Under the pieces are notes generated by a model, which worked only from the letters and a program-made list of their open reading frames with translations, was not told where the DNA came from and did no database searches. A stretch of 60,213 bases of DNA from Verrucomicrobiota bacterium (GTDB taxonomy: Bacteria > Verrucomicrobiota > Verrucomicrobiia > Methylacidiphilales > UBA1321): the NCBI GenBank assembly GCA_013286145.1, contig JABDGH010000009.1, forward strand, positions 1-60,213, written 5' to 3'. A program made the position numbers and the translations under genes. Of the stretch, positions 16,975 to 25,950 are shown in pieces; within the stretch, counting starts at the first letter, position 1, and each line of letters begins with the position of its first letter.

Positions 16975-17724
16975 ATGAGCGAACAATCGATGGCACCGCG
17001 ACGTCCCGGCGGCCAAATGACCTCGCGTCAGCTTAATTTTATCTGGCTGGCCGATGGGTCGGGTTCCATGCGTGTGGATGGCAAGATTCAAGCGCTCAAC
17101 AACGCGATTCGCGAGGCGATTCCCCACATGCAAAATGTGGCCCGGGAAAACCCTCATGCGTCGGTTTATGTCAGTGCGATCCGTTTCGCTGATCAGGCGC
17201 ACTGGGTGGGTGAAGTATCGACACCCGTCTCCGAATATCGCTGGGAAGACATAGAGGCCGGAGGCGTTACCGCCCTGGGCGAAGCGTTGACCATGGTTGG
17301 CGATGCCTTGCAGGCTCCGCTTATCACCGACCGCGCCTTGCCTCCCATTCTCGCATTGATAACCGATGGCCTGCCCACGGACGATTTTCAAGTTGGTCTC
17401 GAGCATCTCATGTCGAAACCATGGGGACAGAAGGCGCTGCGTATCGTCGTCGCCATCGGGGATGATGCCACTTCCAACGAGGCACGGGATATTTTCCGCG
17501 CCTTTGTTGCCAATGATAACCTTCGCCCGTTTCAAGCCAGTAATCCGGAAGCGCTTGTCGAACACATCCGCTGGGTTTCCACTGCCGTGCTCAAATCAGT
17601 CTCATCCCCCGCCAGCCAGCTTTCCGATTCAGTCTCGGAAGGAGTCAAGGCACCGGAGGGTCTTCCAGCAACCGTTCCCGTTGGCTCGGAGGCAATCCAG
17701 GCCAACGAAGCCGACGTGTGGTAA
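16975..17724 (+). CDS. TerY-like von Willebrand factor A protein
   Basis: A 249-residue vWA protein with an intact metal-ion-dependent adhesion site: DGSGS (Asp27, Ser29, Ser31), Thr99 in GGVTALGEAL and Asp131 in LITDGLPTDD. The N-terminus RPGGQMTSRQLNFIWLADGSGSM is the TerY form. In TerY-P systems the vWA protein is grouped with a PP2C phosphatase and a Ser/Thr kinase, which is exactly the order here; a metal-dependent binding switch under phospho-control is inferred. The gene ends 7 bp before the phosphatase start. Confidence 0.9.
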   Translation: MSEQSMAPRRPGGQMTSRQLNFIWLADGSGSMRVDGKIQALNNAIREAIPHMQNVARENPHASVYVSAIRFADQAHWVGEVSTPVSEYRWEDIEAGGVTALGEALTMVGDALQAPLITDRALPPILALITDGLPTDDFQVGLEHLMSKPWGQKALRIVVAIGDDATSNEARDIFRAFVANDNLRPFQASNPEALVEHIRWVSTAVLKSVSSPASQLSDSVSEGVKAPEGLPATVPVGSEAIQANEADVW

Positions 17725-17731
17725 AACTTGT

Positions 17732-18652
17732 ATGTCATCGATCTGGACTGCGCTAAGCGCCACCGTGCGGGGAGAGTCGCACCAGCGTAATGGCATGAAA
17801 AATCAGGATGCGATCCGCCTGAAAAATCCGGCCTGTGCTGGCGACCCGCTTTTTCTTGCCGTCGCGGATGGTCACGGCAATTCGCGCAGTTTTCGAAGTG
17901 ATCGCGGCTCGGCTCTCGCCACCGAATGCGCCCTGCGCGTTCTTGGAAAGTTAATTCAACAGCAGGCCGATGCGCCCCTGAGCAGCATTCGTCGTCAGGC
18001 GAAAACAAAATGGATGCGGATGCTTCTCGTTGCGTGGCGCAGTGCCGTGCGTGCAGACCTTGCGGCCAATCCCTTTTCCCCGCTCGATTTCGCTGCCTTT
18101 CCCGAACCGCCACCGGTGATTAAACCCGGCATGGAGATACCGGGCAGCGCGTATCTCGCCTACGGCGCGACGCTTATCGTGGTGGTGATCACCCGGCGGT
18201 ACATTCTTTATGCCCAGTTGGGCGATGGAGACATACTGACCGTCAATGCGGATGGACACGTCTCACGCCCGTTGAAGAGAAATCATCAGTTTTACGCCAA
18301 TGAAACCGCTTCGCTCTGCACCAACCACGCGATCAGGGAATTTCAAGTGTGCGTCAAACCCATTCGTGGCGGTGTGCCCGCCATGATCATGCTTTCCACT
18401 GATGGTTACGCGAATTGTTTTGGCGATGATGAAGGCTTCTTTAGGGTCGGTGCCGATTTTCTTGCCTATCTGCGCGAGAACGGTCCCGATTTTGTAGGCA
18501 AAAATCTCGAGGAATGGTTGAGCGAATCCTCGCACGATGGTAGCGGGGATGATATTACCGTGGGTCTGGCCGTTCGCATCAATGCGTTGCAATCTGTGGC
18601 GGGGGCCGAACTAACCAAGCCCTTTGTCCAGAGTTTGCCAGGTTTGGAATGA
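17732..18652 (+). CDS. PP2C-family protein phosphatase
   Basis: A 306-residue PPM/PP2C phosphatase, expected to remove phosphate from Ser/Thr with two metal ions. The metal-binding acids are present: Asp26 in GMKNQDA, Asp46 in AVADGHGN, STDGY, and GDDITVGLAV. I place the start at ATG 17732; the frame stays open 122 codons further upstream inside the vWA gene, but that stretch (Arg/Ser/Pro-rich) is an out-of-frame shadow. It sits between the vWA and kinase genes and is presumably the antagonist of the kinase. Confidence 0.9.
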   Translation: MSSIWTALSATVRGESHQRNGMKNQDAIRLKNPACAGDPLFLAVADGHGNSRSFRSDRGSALATECALRVLGKLIQQQADAPLSSIRRQAKTKWMRMLLVAWRSAVRADLAANPFSPLDFAAFPEPPPVIKPGMEIPGSAYLAYGATLIVVVITRRYILYAQLGDGDILTVNADGHVSRPLKRNHQFYANETASLCTNHAIREFQVCVKPIRGGVPAMIMLSTDGYANCFGDDEGFFRVGADFLAYLRENGPDFVGKNLEEWLSESSHDGSGDDITVGLAVRINALQSVAGAELTKPFVQSLPGLE

Positions 18653-18682
18653 CGTCGGAGGAAGAAAATTTCACAAAAACTT

Positions 18683-19999
18683 ATGAGTTCTAGTTTTCGC
18701 CCCGGGCAAACGGTCTGGCTTGAAATCGCAGGAGAGCGATGCGAAGTCCGGGAACTCATTGGTTCGGGCGGCCAGGGTGAGGTTTATCGTGCCCTGATGA
18801 ATAATCAGGAATATGCCCTGAAATGGTATTTCCAAAAAAATGCCACGATGGAACAGCGCGCCGCCATCGAACGGCTGGTGCATAAAGGCGCTCCCAATGA
18901 CCGTTTTCTTTGGCCGCTTGATCTTGCGCTGTGCCAGGGGGTGCCCAGTTTTGGCTATCTGATGCCGTTGCGGGAGCCTCGTTATCGCAGCCTGGCTGAA
19001 TTGATGAACCGCGAAGTCGATCCCACCTTTCGCACTCTCACCAACGTGGCGCTCGAGTTGGCCGACAGTTTTTTGCGGCTTCATTCCATCGGTCTCTGTT
19101 ACAGCGACATCTCGTTCGGCAATATCTTTCTCGATCCGAAAACGGGACAAATTTCCATTTGCGACAACGACAATGTCGCCGTGGATGGGGAGGGGTTGAG
19201 CGGCGTGCTTGGAACACCCCGTTTCATGGCACCTGAAGTCGTCTGCGGAACGGCGAAGCCCAACATCCAGACAGATCTCTATTCCATGGCTGTGATCCTT
19301 TTCTACATGCTCATGGTACATCATCCGCTCGAAGGTCATCGTGAGACGGAGATCGACTGCCTTGATTTGGAAGCAATGCACAAGCTCTACGGCAGCGAAG
19401 CAACTTTTGTTTTCGATCCCGAGCGCGACACGAATCGTCCCGTGCCCGGCCTTCACGACAACGCCCTTCTCTTCTGGAATTTTTATCCGCGTTACCTGCG
19501 GCAGGTCTTCACCCGGGCCTTTACGACCGGAATGCGCGATCCCGGCGCCCGCGTCCGCGAAAGCGAATGGCGTGCGACCTTTACCCGTATGCGCGACCAG
19601 ATTTTTTACTGTCACAAGTGCGGTGCGGAAAATTTTCTGTCCGATCAAGGTGAACTACCGGGTGACGTGCCTGAGCAGGAATGTTGGTTTTGTCACGAGG
19701 CGCTGCCGCCACCCCTGCGTTTGCGCATCGGGCATCAAACGGTGGTTCTCAACCAAAACACGAAGCTTTATCCGCATCATCTCGATCACAATCGGCGTAA
19801 TGATTACTCCGAAGTCATGGCGGAAATGGCACCTCATCCGACCCGGCCTGATGTTTGGGGGCTCAAAAATTTGTCCCAGCAGACCTGGACCAGCTTGCCT
19901 GCCGCTGGTGGTTCGCTGGAGGTTCCACCGGGCAGGTCTGTTTCGCTGGTGCCGGACCTGCGCATCCAGTTTGGGAACTCCGACAGCGTGGTTTTATAA
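18683..19999 (+). CDS. Protein kinase with zinc ribbon and FHA-like tail
   Basis: A 438-residue protein. The kinase domain (about 1-290) has a Gly loop GSGGQGEVY (28-36), Lys47 in YALKWYF, catalytic Asp142 and Asn147 in YSDISFGN (replacing HRDLKPXN), and CDNDN in place of DFG (161-164), so metal binding rests on Asp161. TDLYSMAVILFYML is the DxWS-like motif. A zinc ribbon follows (CHKCGAEN...CWFCHE, about 312-345), then about 85 residues resembling an FHA fold (GLKNLSQQTW, VPPGRSVSL, DLRIQFG). With the preceding vWA and PP2C genes it completes a TerY-P-type triad. Confidence 0.85.
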   Translation: MSSSFRPGQTVWLEIAGERCEVRELIGSGGQGEVYRALMNNQEYALKWYFQKNATMEQRAAIERLVHKGAPNDRFLWPLDLALCQGVPSFGYLMPLREPRYRSLAELMNREVDPTFRTLTNVALELADSFLRLHSIGLCYSDISFGNIFLDPKTGQISICDNDNVAVDGEGLSGVLGTPRFMAPEVVCGTAKPNIQTDLYSMAVILFYMLMVHHPLEGHRETEIDCLDLEAMHKLYGSEATFVFDPERDTNRPVPGLHDNALLFWNFYPRYLRQVFTRAFTTGMRDPGARVRESEWRATFTRMRDQIFYCHKCGAENFLSDQGELPGDVPEQECWFCHEALPPPLRLRIGHQTVVLNQNTKLYPHHLDHNRRNDYSEVMAEMAPHPTRPDVWGLKNLSQQTWTSLPAAGGSLEVPPGRSVSLVPDLRIQFGNSDSVVL

Positions 20000-20047
20000 T
20001 CGATTTAGCTTTTGCCGCCACCGTTCTAAGCCTAGATATTTCCTATT

Positions 20048-20449
20048 ATGCCTACCTTACCCGCCTTCAACCATATCGCCTTCGGCTGCCGTAACCTCGC
20101 GGCCCAGGAGGCTTTTTACACCAAACATTTTGGCTTTAAACGGTCGCGCACGTTTAATGCCGGAAAGCCGAATGAATTCTTCATGTTGAAACTCGGCACG
20201 GTTCGACTGGAATTATTCCCCACCGATCCGGCGAAAACAACGGGTCAAAAAGGTGGTGAACAGCCAATCGGATTTAAGCACCTGGCCTTTGATGTCGAGA
20301 ATATCGATCCCATTTTGGAAGGGATAAAGGCCGACGGCGCGCAGGCCGATCCCATCATCGATTGTGGATGGGGCGTTCGGATTCTTTTTTTCCGCGATCT
20401 CGAGGGCAACATCATCGAATTGATGGAAAATTATAAAGACGAGGAATAG
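20048..20449 (+). CDS. VOC-superfamily (glyoxalase-like) protein
   Basis: A 133-residue single vicinal-oxygen-chelate domain: FNHIAFGCRNLAAQEAFYTKHFGF at the start, LGTVRLELFP in the middle, GFKHLAFDVENID and the end motif FFRDLEGNIIELME. Two His and two Glu positions suited to metal binding are present (His12, Glu in RLELF, His in FKHLAF, Glu in IIELME). A lyase or dioxygenase role cannot be assigned. Confidence 0.85.
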   Translation: MPTLPAFNHIAFGCRNLAAQEAFYTKHFGFKRSRTFNAGKPNEFFMLKLGTVRLELFPTDPAKTTGQKGGEQPIGFKHLAFDVENIDPILEGIKADGAQADPIIDCGWGVRILFFRDLEGNIIELMENYKDEE

Positions 20450-20494
20450 ATACTGACCTGTAGCTGAGGTCATTGACTATCGCTACGGTTTAAC

Positions 20495-21370
20495 ATGCAT
20501 CTCTTCGCCTATTTTAACTGGCACCCACATCCCTTCCTGTGGGATTGGGGCCGGTTCTCGGGAAATGAATGGGGAATCCGGTATTACAGCCTGGCATACC
20601 TGGCCGGATTCTGCGTCCTCTTCTTTGTTCTACACTGGCAGGCGAAGCGCGGTTGGAGCGTGCTGCGCGGCGATGCGATTTCCGATTACGTCGTCTGGAT
20701 TGCGATGGCAGGCGTCATCCTCGGCGGACGCCTCGGCTATTGTCTGCTCTATGCTCCGCGTCAGACCTTCACTGATCCGACCTACTTCTTCACCGTTTGG
20801 AAAGGCGGGATGGCCAGTCACGGTGGCATTCTCGGGGTTATCCTGGTGATGATTTTCTACGCGCGCGCAAAGAAAATCCGGTTCTACAATCTTGCCGATG
20901 CGACCGCTCTCTGTACCCCGATTGTCCTGGCGCTCGGTCGTTGCGCCAATTTTCTCAATGGCGAATTGTGGGGTCGTCCCACGCATGCCTGGTGGGGCGT
21001 GATTTTTTCAGATGCGCCGATGGTCAACGATGTGAACGTGCCGCGGCATCCTTCGCAACTCTACGAAGCGCTGCTCGAAGGTTTGGTGCTTCAGATCATT
21101 CTTATTATTGTGCGTTTTTCCACGAAACGGGAAGGCGCGGTTGCTCTTACTTTCATGGCCGGATATGCGGTTTTGCGCATGATGGGCGAACAGTTTCGCG
21201 AACCCGATTCCGACATCGGCTTTTGGTTCGGTACGATCACTCAGGGGCAATTGCTCTCGGGCGTCATGCTCGTGGCCACTGCCCTGCTCGCCTGGCGACA
21301 GTTTATCTCGCCTCCGGGGACACATTCGGAGATAAAGTCAGATTCAACGACCCCGCCCAAGCCGTTATGA
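20495..21370 (+). CDS. lgt: Prolipoprotein diacylglyceryl transferase
   Basis: Lgt moves diacylglyceryl from phosphatidylglycerol to the lipobox Cys of prolipoproteins. The 291-residue membrane protein has about seven hydrophobic helices; GIRYYSLAYLAGF near the start, GGRLGYCLLY, GMASHGGILG (conserved His) and the signature LALGRCANFLNGELWGRP are clear. It serves the lipoproteins in this window, such as the cyclophilin and the channel protein. The stop overlaps the next start (ATGA). Confidence 0.96.
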   Translation: MHLFAYFNWHPHPFLWDWGRFSGNEWGIRYYSLAYLAGFCVLFFVLHWQAKRGWSVLRGDAISDYVVWIAMAGVILGGRLGYCLLYAPRQTFTDPTYFFTVWKGGMASHGGILGVILVMIFYARAKKIRFYNLADATALCTPIVLALGRCANFLNGELWGRPTHAWWGVIFSDAPMVNDVNVPRHPSQLYEALLEGLVLQIILIIVRFSTKREGAVALTFMAGYAVLRMMGEQFREPDSDIGFWFGTITQGQLLSGVMLVATALLAWRQFISPPGTHSEIKSDSTTPPKPL

Positions 21371-22050
21371 GTACGCCCACTTTCCTCCCCGCCGATTATC
21401 TCGATCTCAAGCAAACCGAGCATGCCGCGATTTTCGATGGTGTGACGCAGGCGTGGGAAATTCTGCCGAAGCTCAAACTCTATCTCGAGGAGCATCTCAA
21501 GCCCGGCAATCACGGCAAACTTATCGGCCAGCCGGTCATCGGTGAACAGGTCTATATCGGCAAAAATACGGTGATCGAACCGGGCGCTTACATCAAAGGC
21601 CCGGCGTGGATCGGGGCGAATTGCGAAATTCGACACGGCGCTTATATCCGGGAAAATGTGGTTATCGGCGCGGGATCAATCATCGGCAACTCGACCGAGA
21701 TCAAGAATAGCTTTCTCTTCAATGGCTGCCAGGTGCCTCATTTTAATTATGTGGGCGATTCGATTTTGGGTGCGCGCGTTCATCTCGCGGCGGGCGTTAT
21801 CGTTTCCAACCTCAAATTAAACGGCGATTTCATTGCACTGCGCGTGGGTGACGCCGTTCTCAATACTAGCCTGCGCAAGTTTGGCGCGCTGATCGGCGAC
21901 GATGTCGAGGTCGGTTGCAACGCGGTGCTGAATCCCGGCTCGATTTTGGGTCGTCGCTCGCTTGTTTATCCGGGTGTAAGCTGGCGCGGCATCCTTCCCG
22001 CGAATTCAATTGCGAAGACCGTGGATTCCGTCCAGGCGCGGAAAAGTTAG
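21367..22050 (+). CDS. Left-handed beta-helix transferase-like protein (GlmU C-domain type)
   Basis: A 227-residue protein whose centre is hexapeptide repeats ([LIV]GxxxxI type: VIGEQVYIGKNTVIEPGAYI, AWIGANCEIRHGAYI, VIGAGSIIGNSTEI, LIGDDVEVGCNAVLNPGSIL). This is the left-handed beta helix of acyl/nucleotidyl transferases, closest in look to the C-terminal acetyltransferase part of GlmU without the uridylyltransferase domain. The start is ATG 21367, translationally coupled to lgt; the longer open frame upstream is an lgt shadow. Acceptor substrate unknown. Confidence 0.8.
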   Translation: MSTPTFLPADYLDLKQTEHAAIFDGVTQAWEILPKLKLYLEEHLKPGNHGKLIGQPVIGEQVYIGKNTVIEPGAYIKGPAWIGANCEIRHGAYIRENVVIGAGSIIGNSTEIKNSFLFNGCQVPHFNYVGDSILGARVHLAAGVIVSNLKLNGDFIALRVGDAVLNTSLRKFGALIGDDVEVGCNAVLNPGSILGRRSLVYPGVSWRGILPANSIAKTVDSVQARKS

Positions 22051-22072
22051 GATATTTATTTTAAAAAAGCCT

Positions 22073-22167
22073 GTCATCCCGAACTTGTTGAGGGACCTCT
22101 AACTATTTACTCATGCGATATCAAACGAGCAGAATAATGAGAGGTCCCTCGACAAGCTCGGGATGAC
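22073..22167. repeat. Palindromic repeat element, 95 bp
   Basis: Arms of 28 nt (22073-22100 and 22140-22167): GTCATCCCGAACTTGTTGAG... pairs with ...CTCGACAAGCTCGGGATGAC. It is homologous along its whole length, including loop bases AACTATTT and GAATAATGAGAG-like sequence, to the copy at 57448-57543. It lies between two plus-strand genes and would form a strong hairpin in RNA. Confidence 0.85.
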
Positions 22168-22229
22168 AAAGTTTTTGAATCGAGCGTCGCTCATTGTGAA
22201 TCGCCATATCACATGGCTAGAGTGATGCC

Positions 22230-23099
22230 ATGCCTCCCGCGCGCACCGTGTCCCAACCCTCGGAACTCCTCGTCTATTTGTTCGAGGCGTGGCCCGATAC
22301 GAAAAAGAAACAGGTTCGTACCTGGCTCAAGTTTGGCTCGGTCACCGTGAATGGCCGTGTTGTCACGCAATTCGATCATCGGCTCAAACCCGGCGACAAG
22401 GTGGAGATTCGGGCCAAGGGTCTCGCGCCACCGGAGACTGCGCTGCAAGGTGGCGTCCGCGTCAAACACGAGGATCACGACATCATCGTGATCGAGAAAC
22501 CGGCTGGGCTTTTGAGTATCGCCAGTCCGTCGGAACTGGAAAAGACCGCCTATGTCTTTCTCACCGATCATGTGCGACAAGGCAACCAGTTCAGCCGCGA
22601 GCGCGTCTGGATCGTTCATCGTCTCGACCGCGAAACATCAGGGTTGATGATCTTTGCGAAAAGCGAATCGGCCAAAACCGTACTCCAGAATGATTGGGAT
22701 GCGGTGGAGAAAAAATACAGGGCCGTCGTCGAGGGCGCACCACCCAGCGATGCGGGACTGTTCGATTCGCATCTCGACGAATCAAATCCTCTCAAGGTTT
22801 ATAGCGATAAAGAGAGCCCGAAAACGCGTCGTGCCTTGACCCGTTATCGTGTGATGAAAAAAGCCAAGGCGACAACGCTGGTTGAATTAACGCTCGAAAC
22901 GGGACGTCGGCACCAGATTCGCGTGCAACTCGCCGATGCGGGCTGCCCGATTGTGGGCGATGGGAAATATGGCGCGGAGACGGATCCGATCAAGCGTCTC
23001 GCGCTCCATGCCAGTTCGCTTCGCTTCATCCATCCCGTCACACGTAAAGAGATGCGCTTCGAGTCGCCCCTGCCCGGTGACTTGGGGAGGTTGGTCTAA
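22230..23099 (+). CDS. RluA-family RNA pseudouridine synthase
   Basis: A 289-residue enzyme: an S4 RNA-binding domain (about 20-75, KKKQVRTWLKFGSVTVNGRVV...LKPGDKVEI) followed by the RluA catalytic domain with HRLDRETSGLMIFAKS (catalytic Asp about residue 134) and ETGRRHQIRVQLA...GCPIVGDGKYGA. It converts specific uridines of rRNA or tRNA to pseudouridine; which site cannot be told. Its last bases overlap the convergent ABC-F gene end. Confidence 0.93.
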   Translation: MPPARTVSQPSELLVYLFEAWPDTKKKQVRTWLKFGSVTVNGRVVTQFDHRLKPGDKVEIRAKGLAPPETALQGGVRVKHEDHDIIVIEKPAGLLSIASPSELEKTAYVFLTDHVRQGNQFSRERVWIVHRLDRETSGLMIFAKSESAKTVLQNDWDAVEKKYRAVVEGAPPSDAGLFDSHLDESNPLKVYSDKESPKTRRALTRYRVMKKAKATTLVELTLETGRRHQIRVQLADAGCPIVGDGKYGAETDPIKRLALHASSLRFIHPVTRKEMRFESPLPGDLGRLV

Positions 23100-25072
23100 G
23101 CTTTCAGCGCAGGCTCGGCGGCGGGCGCGTGGATGGCAACTTCGGCGGTAGCGTCGTTCCAGGCTTCATTAAGCTTTTCCAGTTTCTCGGCGTTTTCGAT
23201 GAGTTCGCGGTTGAGTTTCACGGCTTCGCCACCGTTCTGGTAGGTCTCGGGCGTTTCCAGCCTGGCGACGATCTCCTTGTGACGCTGCTCCAATTGAAAA
23301 ATCTCGCGCTCGACCTTTTCCAAGTGTGCCTGCGCCTGCTTGCGTGAGGCGGAAAGCGCCTGCCGTTCCCCGGCTTCGCGACGTTTTTGTTCCTTGGACT
23401 TGCCCGGAGAATTTGAGACACGTGGCGCGGAGGCCGCTTTGCCGGGGCTTTCATTGGAAAGTTGTTCACCCGCGACAAGCCCGAGCTTCGCCGACAAAGC
23501 CCCCGATTTATCGAGGTAATAATCGTAATCGCCCGAGTAGGGCGTGGGATTGCCCGCGCTGATATGAAGCACGGTCTGCGCGAGCGCACGGATGAAATAG
23601 ACATCGTGGCTGATGAAAATAAGCGTCCCCTGGTATTGCTTGAGCGCATCAATCAACGCATCGATGCTCGCCATGTCGAGGTGGGTCGTCGGCTCATCCA
23701 TGAGCAGGAGATTGGGCGGATTGAGCAATAATTTAATCAGGCCGAGGCGCGATTTTTCACCACCTGAAAGCACACTCACCTTTTTATAAGCGTCGTCTCC
23801 CTGAAAAAGGAACGAGCCGAGAATGGTGCGCGCCGTCACTTCGGGCACCGGGTTCGGAATGTTCATCACTTCCTGCAAAACGGTGTTGTTGGGATTGAGC
23901 ATCTCGACGCGATTCTGAGAATAGTAGCCGACTTCGGTATTGTGCCCCAGTTTCCGCTCGCCTTGTTGCACAGGCAACACGCCGCCAAGAATTTTGAGCA
24001 GCGTCGATTTTCCCGCGCCATTCGGCCCGACGAGCACCACGCGCTGGCCTTTCTCCACTTCGAGATCAATCCCGCGATAGACAACGAGTTCGCCATAGGC
24101 GTGATGAATCTTGTCGAGGGTGATCACGCGCTGGCCACTGCGCACTGGCTGGGGAAACTTGATGTGAATGCGGCGCTCCGTCGTCTCGGGCGCCTCGATC
24201 TTTTCCATGCGCTCGATCTGCTTCAGCTTGCTCTGGGCCTGCGAAGCCTTGCTAGCTTTCGCGCGGAAACGGTCGGCAAATTGTTGCAGCTTCTGTATCT
24301 CAGCCTGCTGATTTTTGTAGGCGGCAAGCTGAATTTCCTGGCGCTGGGCCTTCTGCTCGACATAGGCGTCGTAGTTGCCGCGGTAGCGATGGATCTGCTG
24401 GTTACGAATCTCGATGATCGAATCGACCAGCTCGTTGAGGAAGGCGCGGTCATGCGAAATCATCAAAATCGCGCCGGGATAATAGGTGAGATAATTTTGA
24501 AACCAGCCGAGCGATTCGAGATCGAGATGATTCGTCGGCTCATCAAGCATGAGGAGGTCGGGTTCCATGACGAGAAGACGCGCAAGGTGTGCGCGCATGA
24601 TCCAGCCGCCGCTCATCGTCTTCGCGGGACGATCAAAATCACTCTCACGAAAAGCGAGGCCGCTCAGGATACGCTTGGCTTTCGGCTCAAGCTGATGTCC
24701 GCCCAACTCCGCGAAACGGCCCTGGGCATCGTGATATTCTTCCGTGTCGGTGTTACCCGTGCGCGCGCCTTCGGACAGGATGCGCATCAATTTCCCATGC
24801 TCCGGCGTAATGGCGGTCGCAAGTTCCAGCACGGTCTCCTCGCCGCTTGCCGCCGTTTCCTGGGGCAGATAACCCAGCGTCGTATGGCGGTCGAGCACGA
24901 CCGAGCCGCTGTCCGGTTCCGTGGTGCCAAGGATAATGGAAAAAAGCGTCGATTTGCCCGCGCCGTTCGGCCCGACCAAGGCGATGCGATCTCCCAGGTT
25001 GATACTCAGGGAGACATCTTCAAAAAGTGTGCGTGAGCCGAAGCTCTTGCTGATTTCAGCAAGCGTAAGCAT
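23096..25072 (-). CDS. ABC-F ATPase (Uup/YheS-like)
   Basis: A 658-residue soluble tandem ABC protein: first Walker A GPNGAGKST (about 35-43), signature MSGGW and LMLDEPTNHLD; an inter-domain linker of charged helices (YDAYVEQKAQRQEIQLAAYK, the P-site tRNA interaction motif); second Walker A GPNGAGKST, signature LSGGE and LLMDEPTTHLD; and a C-terminal coiled coil (about 560-640). There are no membrane segments, so it acts on the ribosome as a translation factor of the ABC-F class, not in transport. The particular subfamily is uncertain. Confidence 0.93.
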   Translation of the reverse strand: MLTLAEISKSFGSRTLFEDVSLSINLGDRIALVGPNGAGKSTLFSIILGTTEPDSGSVVLDRHTTLGYLPQETAASGEETVLELATAITPEHGKLMRILSEGARTGNTDTEEYHDAQGRFAELGGHQLEPKAKRILSGLAFRESDFDRPAKTMSGGWIMRAHLARLLVMEPDLLMLDEPTNHLDLESLGWFQNYLTYYPGAILMISHDRAFLNELVDSIIEIRNQQIHRYRGNYDAYVEQKAQRQEIQLAAYKNQQAEIQKLQQFADRFRAKASKASQAQSKLKQIERMEKIEAPETTERRIHIKFPQPVRSGQRVITLDKIHHAYGELVVYRGIDLEVEKGQRVVLVGPNGAGKSTLLKILGGVLPVQQGERKLGHNTEVGYYSQNRVEMLNPNNTVLQEVMNIPNPVPEVTARTILGSFLFQGDDAYKKVSVLSGGEKSRLGLIKLLLNPPNLLLMDEPTTHLDMASIDALIDALKQYQGTLIFISHDVYFIRALAQTVLHISAGNPTPYSGDYDYYLDKSGALSAKLGLVAGEQLSNESPGKAASAPRVSNSPGKSKEQKRREAGERQALSASRKQAQAHLEKVEREIFQLEQRHKEIVARLETPETYQNGGEAVKLNRELIENAEKLEKLNEAWNDATAEVAIHAPAAEPALKA

Positions 25073-25223
25073 AAGCGGGACAGCCTACGGCGGGTTCACC
25101 TCCTCCGCAAGCTCCGTGGCAACGGTGACGCCGGGCGCACCGGGTCATCGCTTTTCCTTGCCCGCCCTCCGGCGACGAGGGTAGTATGCTGCTCCGCCGC
25201 AAAAAGGGTGGTAATCAGTTCCC

Positions 25224-25304
25224 GCGCTCGTGGCGAAATGGCAGACGCGCTAGTTTCAGGTACTAGTGCCGAAAGGCATGGAGGTTCGAGTCCTCTCGAG
25301 CGCA
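25224..25304 (+). tRNA. tRNA-Leu (CAG)
   Basis: The acceptor stem GCGCTCG pairs with CGAGCGC (25297-25303), discriminator A at 25304. The anticodon arm CTAGT-TTCAGGT-ACTAG gives anticodon CAG. The variable arm is long (TGCCGAAAGGCA), as in class II tRNAs such as Leu, and the T arm GGAGG-TTCGAGT-CCTCT is present. CCA is not encoded. A T run follows at 25306-25310. Confidence 0.95.
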
Positions 25305-25340
25305 CTTTTTTAGGCAGCACATCCTTTTGTAGAAATCTGA

Positions 25341-25844
25341 ATGAAAACCGTTCTTACCGTAAAAGTCTTCTGCCTTTGCTGGACATTCTTGATCTTGTCC
25401 TTTGCGGTCACTGCAGCTGATGCTAGTGATGGACCTTTAATTGTTACCGCACCCTCGGATTGGAAAATTGAATTTCACAGCGAGCCGGACAACGTTTATT
25501 TGATAGATAAAGATACCGACCTGCTAATGCTAACTCCACTGACAGTGGACCTGAAGTCGGAGAAAATTCCCGGTTATTTGCAGCAGATGGCGAAGAAGTT
25601 TGTGGAGGCTTCAAAAGGGGATCCCCGATTTCAGACCGGGGCCAAGCCCTTCATTGAGGGGCATATTGTCGGCGTGTCCTTCCCGGTTAATTTTGTTTTA
25701 TTCGGCGCTGAAGATGACAATAAGCAAGTGTTTTTCGCTTTTAATATAGAAGGTGAAAAGACTTGGCGAGGAACGTTCACCGGAACTGCCGATGGCTGGA
25801 ACAAAGCAATTGAAATGCTCAAGTCTATCAGGCAACAACACTAG
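25341..25844 (+). CDS. Hypothetical exported protein
   Basis: A 167-residue protein with an N-terminal hydrophobic signal (about 6-26, ending AVTAADA) and a small alpha/beta body (TAPSDWKIEFHSEPDNVYLIDKD, GYLQQMAKKFVEAS, EKTWRGTFTGTADGWNKAIEMLKSI). I do not recognise the family; the layout of alternating strands with a final helix recalls small periplasmic stress or lipid-binding domains, but that is only an impression. It follows tRNA-Leu with no obvious own terminator. Confidence 0.6.
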   Translation: MKTVLTVKVFCLCWTFLILSFAVTAADASDGPLIVTAPSDWKIEFHSEPDNVYLIDKDTDLLMLTPLTVDLKSEKIPGYLQQMAKKFVEASKGDPRFQTGAKPFIEGHIVGVSFPVNFVLFGAEDDNKQVFFAFNIEGEKTWRGTFTGTADGWNKAIEMLKSIRQQH

Positions 25845-25950
25845 CCGTTAATGGCTCTTAGAAAGAGTAGCTGGGTATCCGTTAGAAAACGAAAAGGGAA
25901 ACAGGCCTCTTTTTAGCGAAAGTTATCCCGTGCATGACAAACGGTTTATC

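Noticed and set aside
17366-17731. 122-codon N-terminal extension of the PP2C phosphatase
   Set aside because: It lies out of frame over the vWA gene, is Arg/Ser/Pro-rich, and the PP2C domain starts naturally at ATG 17732.
18671-19648. 325-codon minus-strand frame opposite the kinase gene
   Set aside because: The plus strand encodes clear kinase motifs; the antisense product has none.
20797-21366. N-terminal extension of the beta-helix protein into lgt
   Set aside because: The ATGA-coupled start at 21367 gives a complete domain; the extension is a shadow of lgt.
23942-25036. 364-codon plus-strand frame opposite the ABC-F gene
   Set aside because: It mirrors conserved ABC coding sequence and has composition typical of an antisense shadow.
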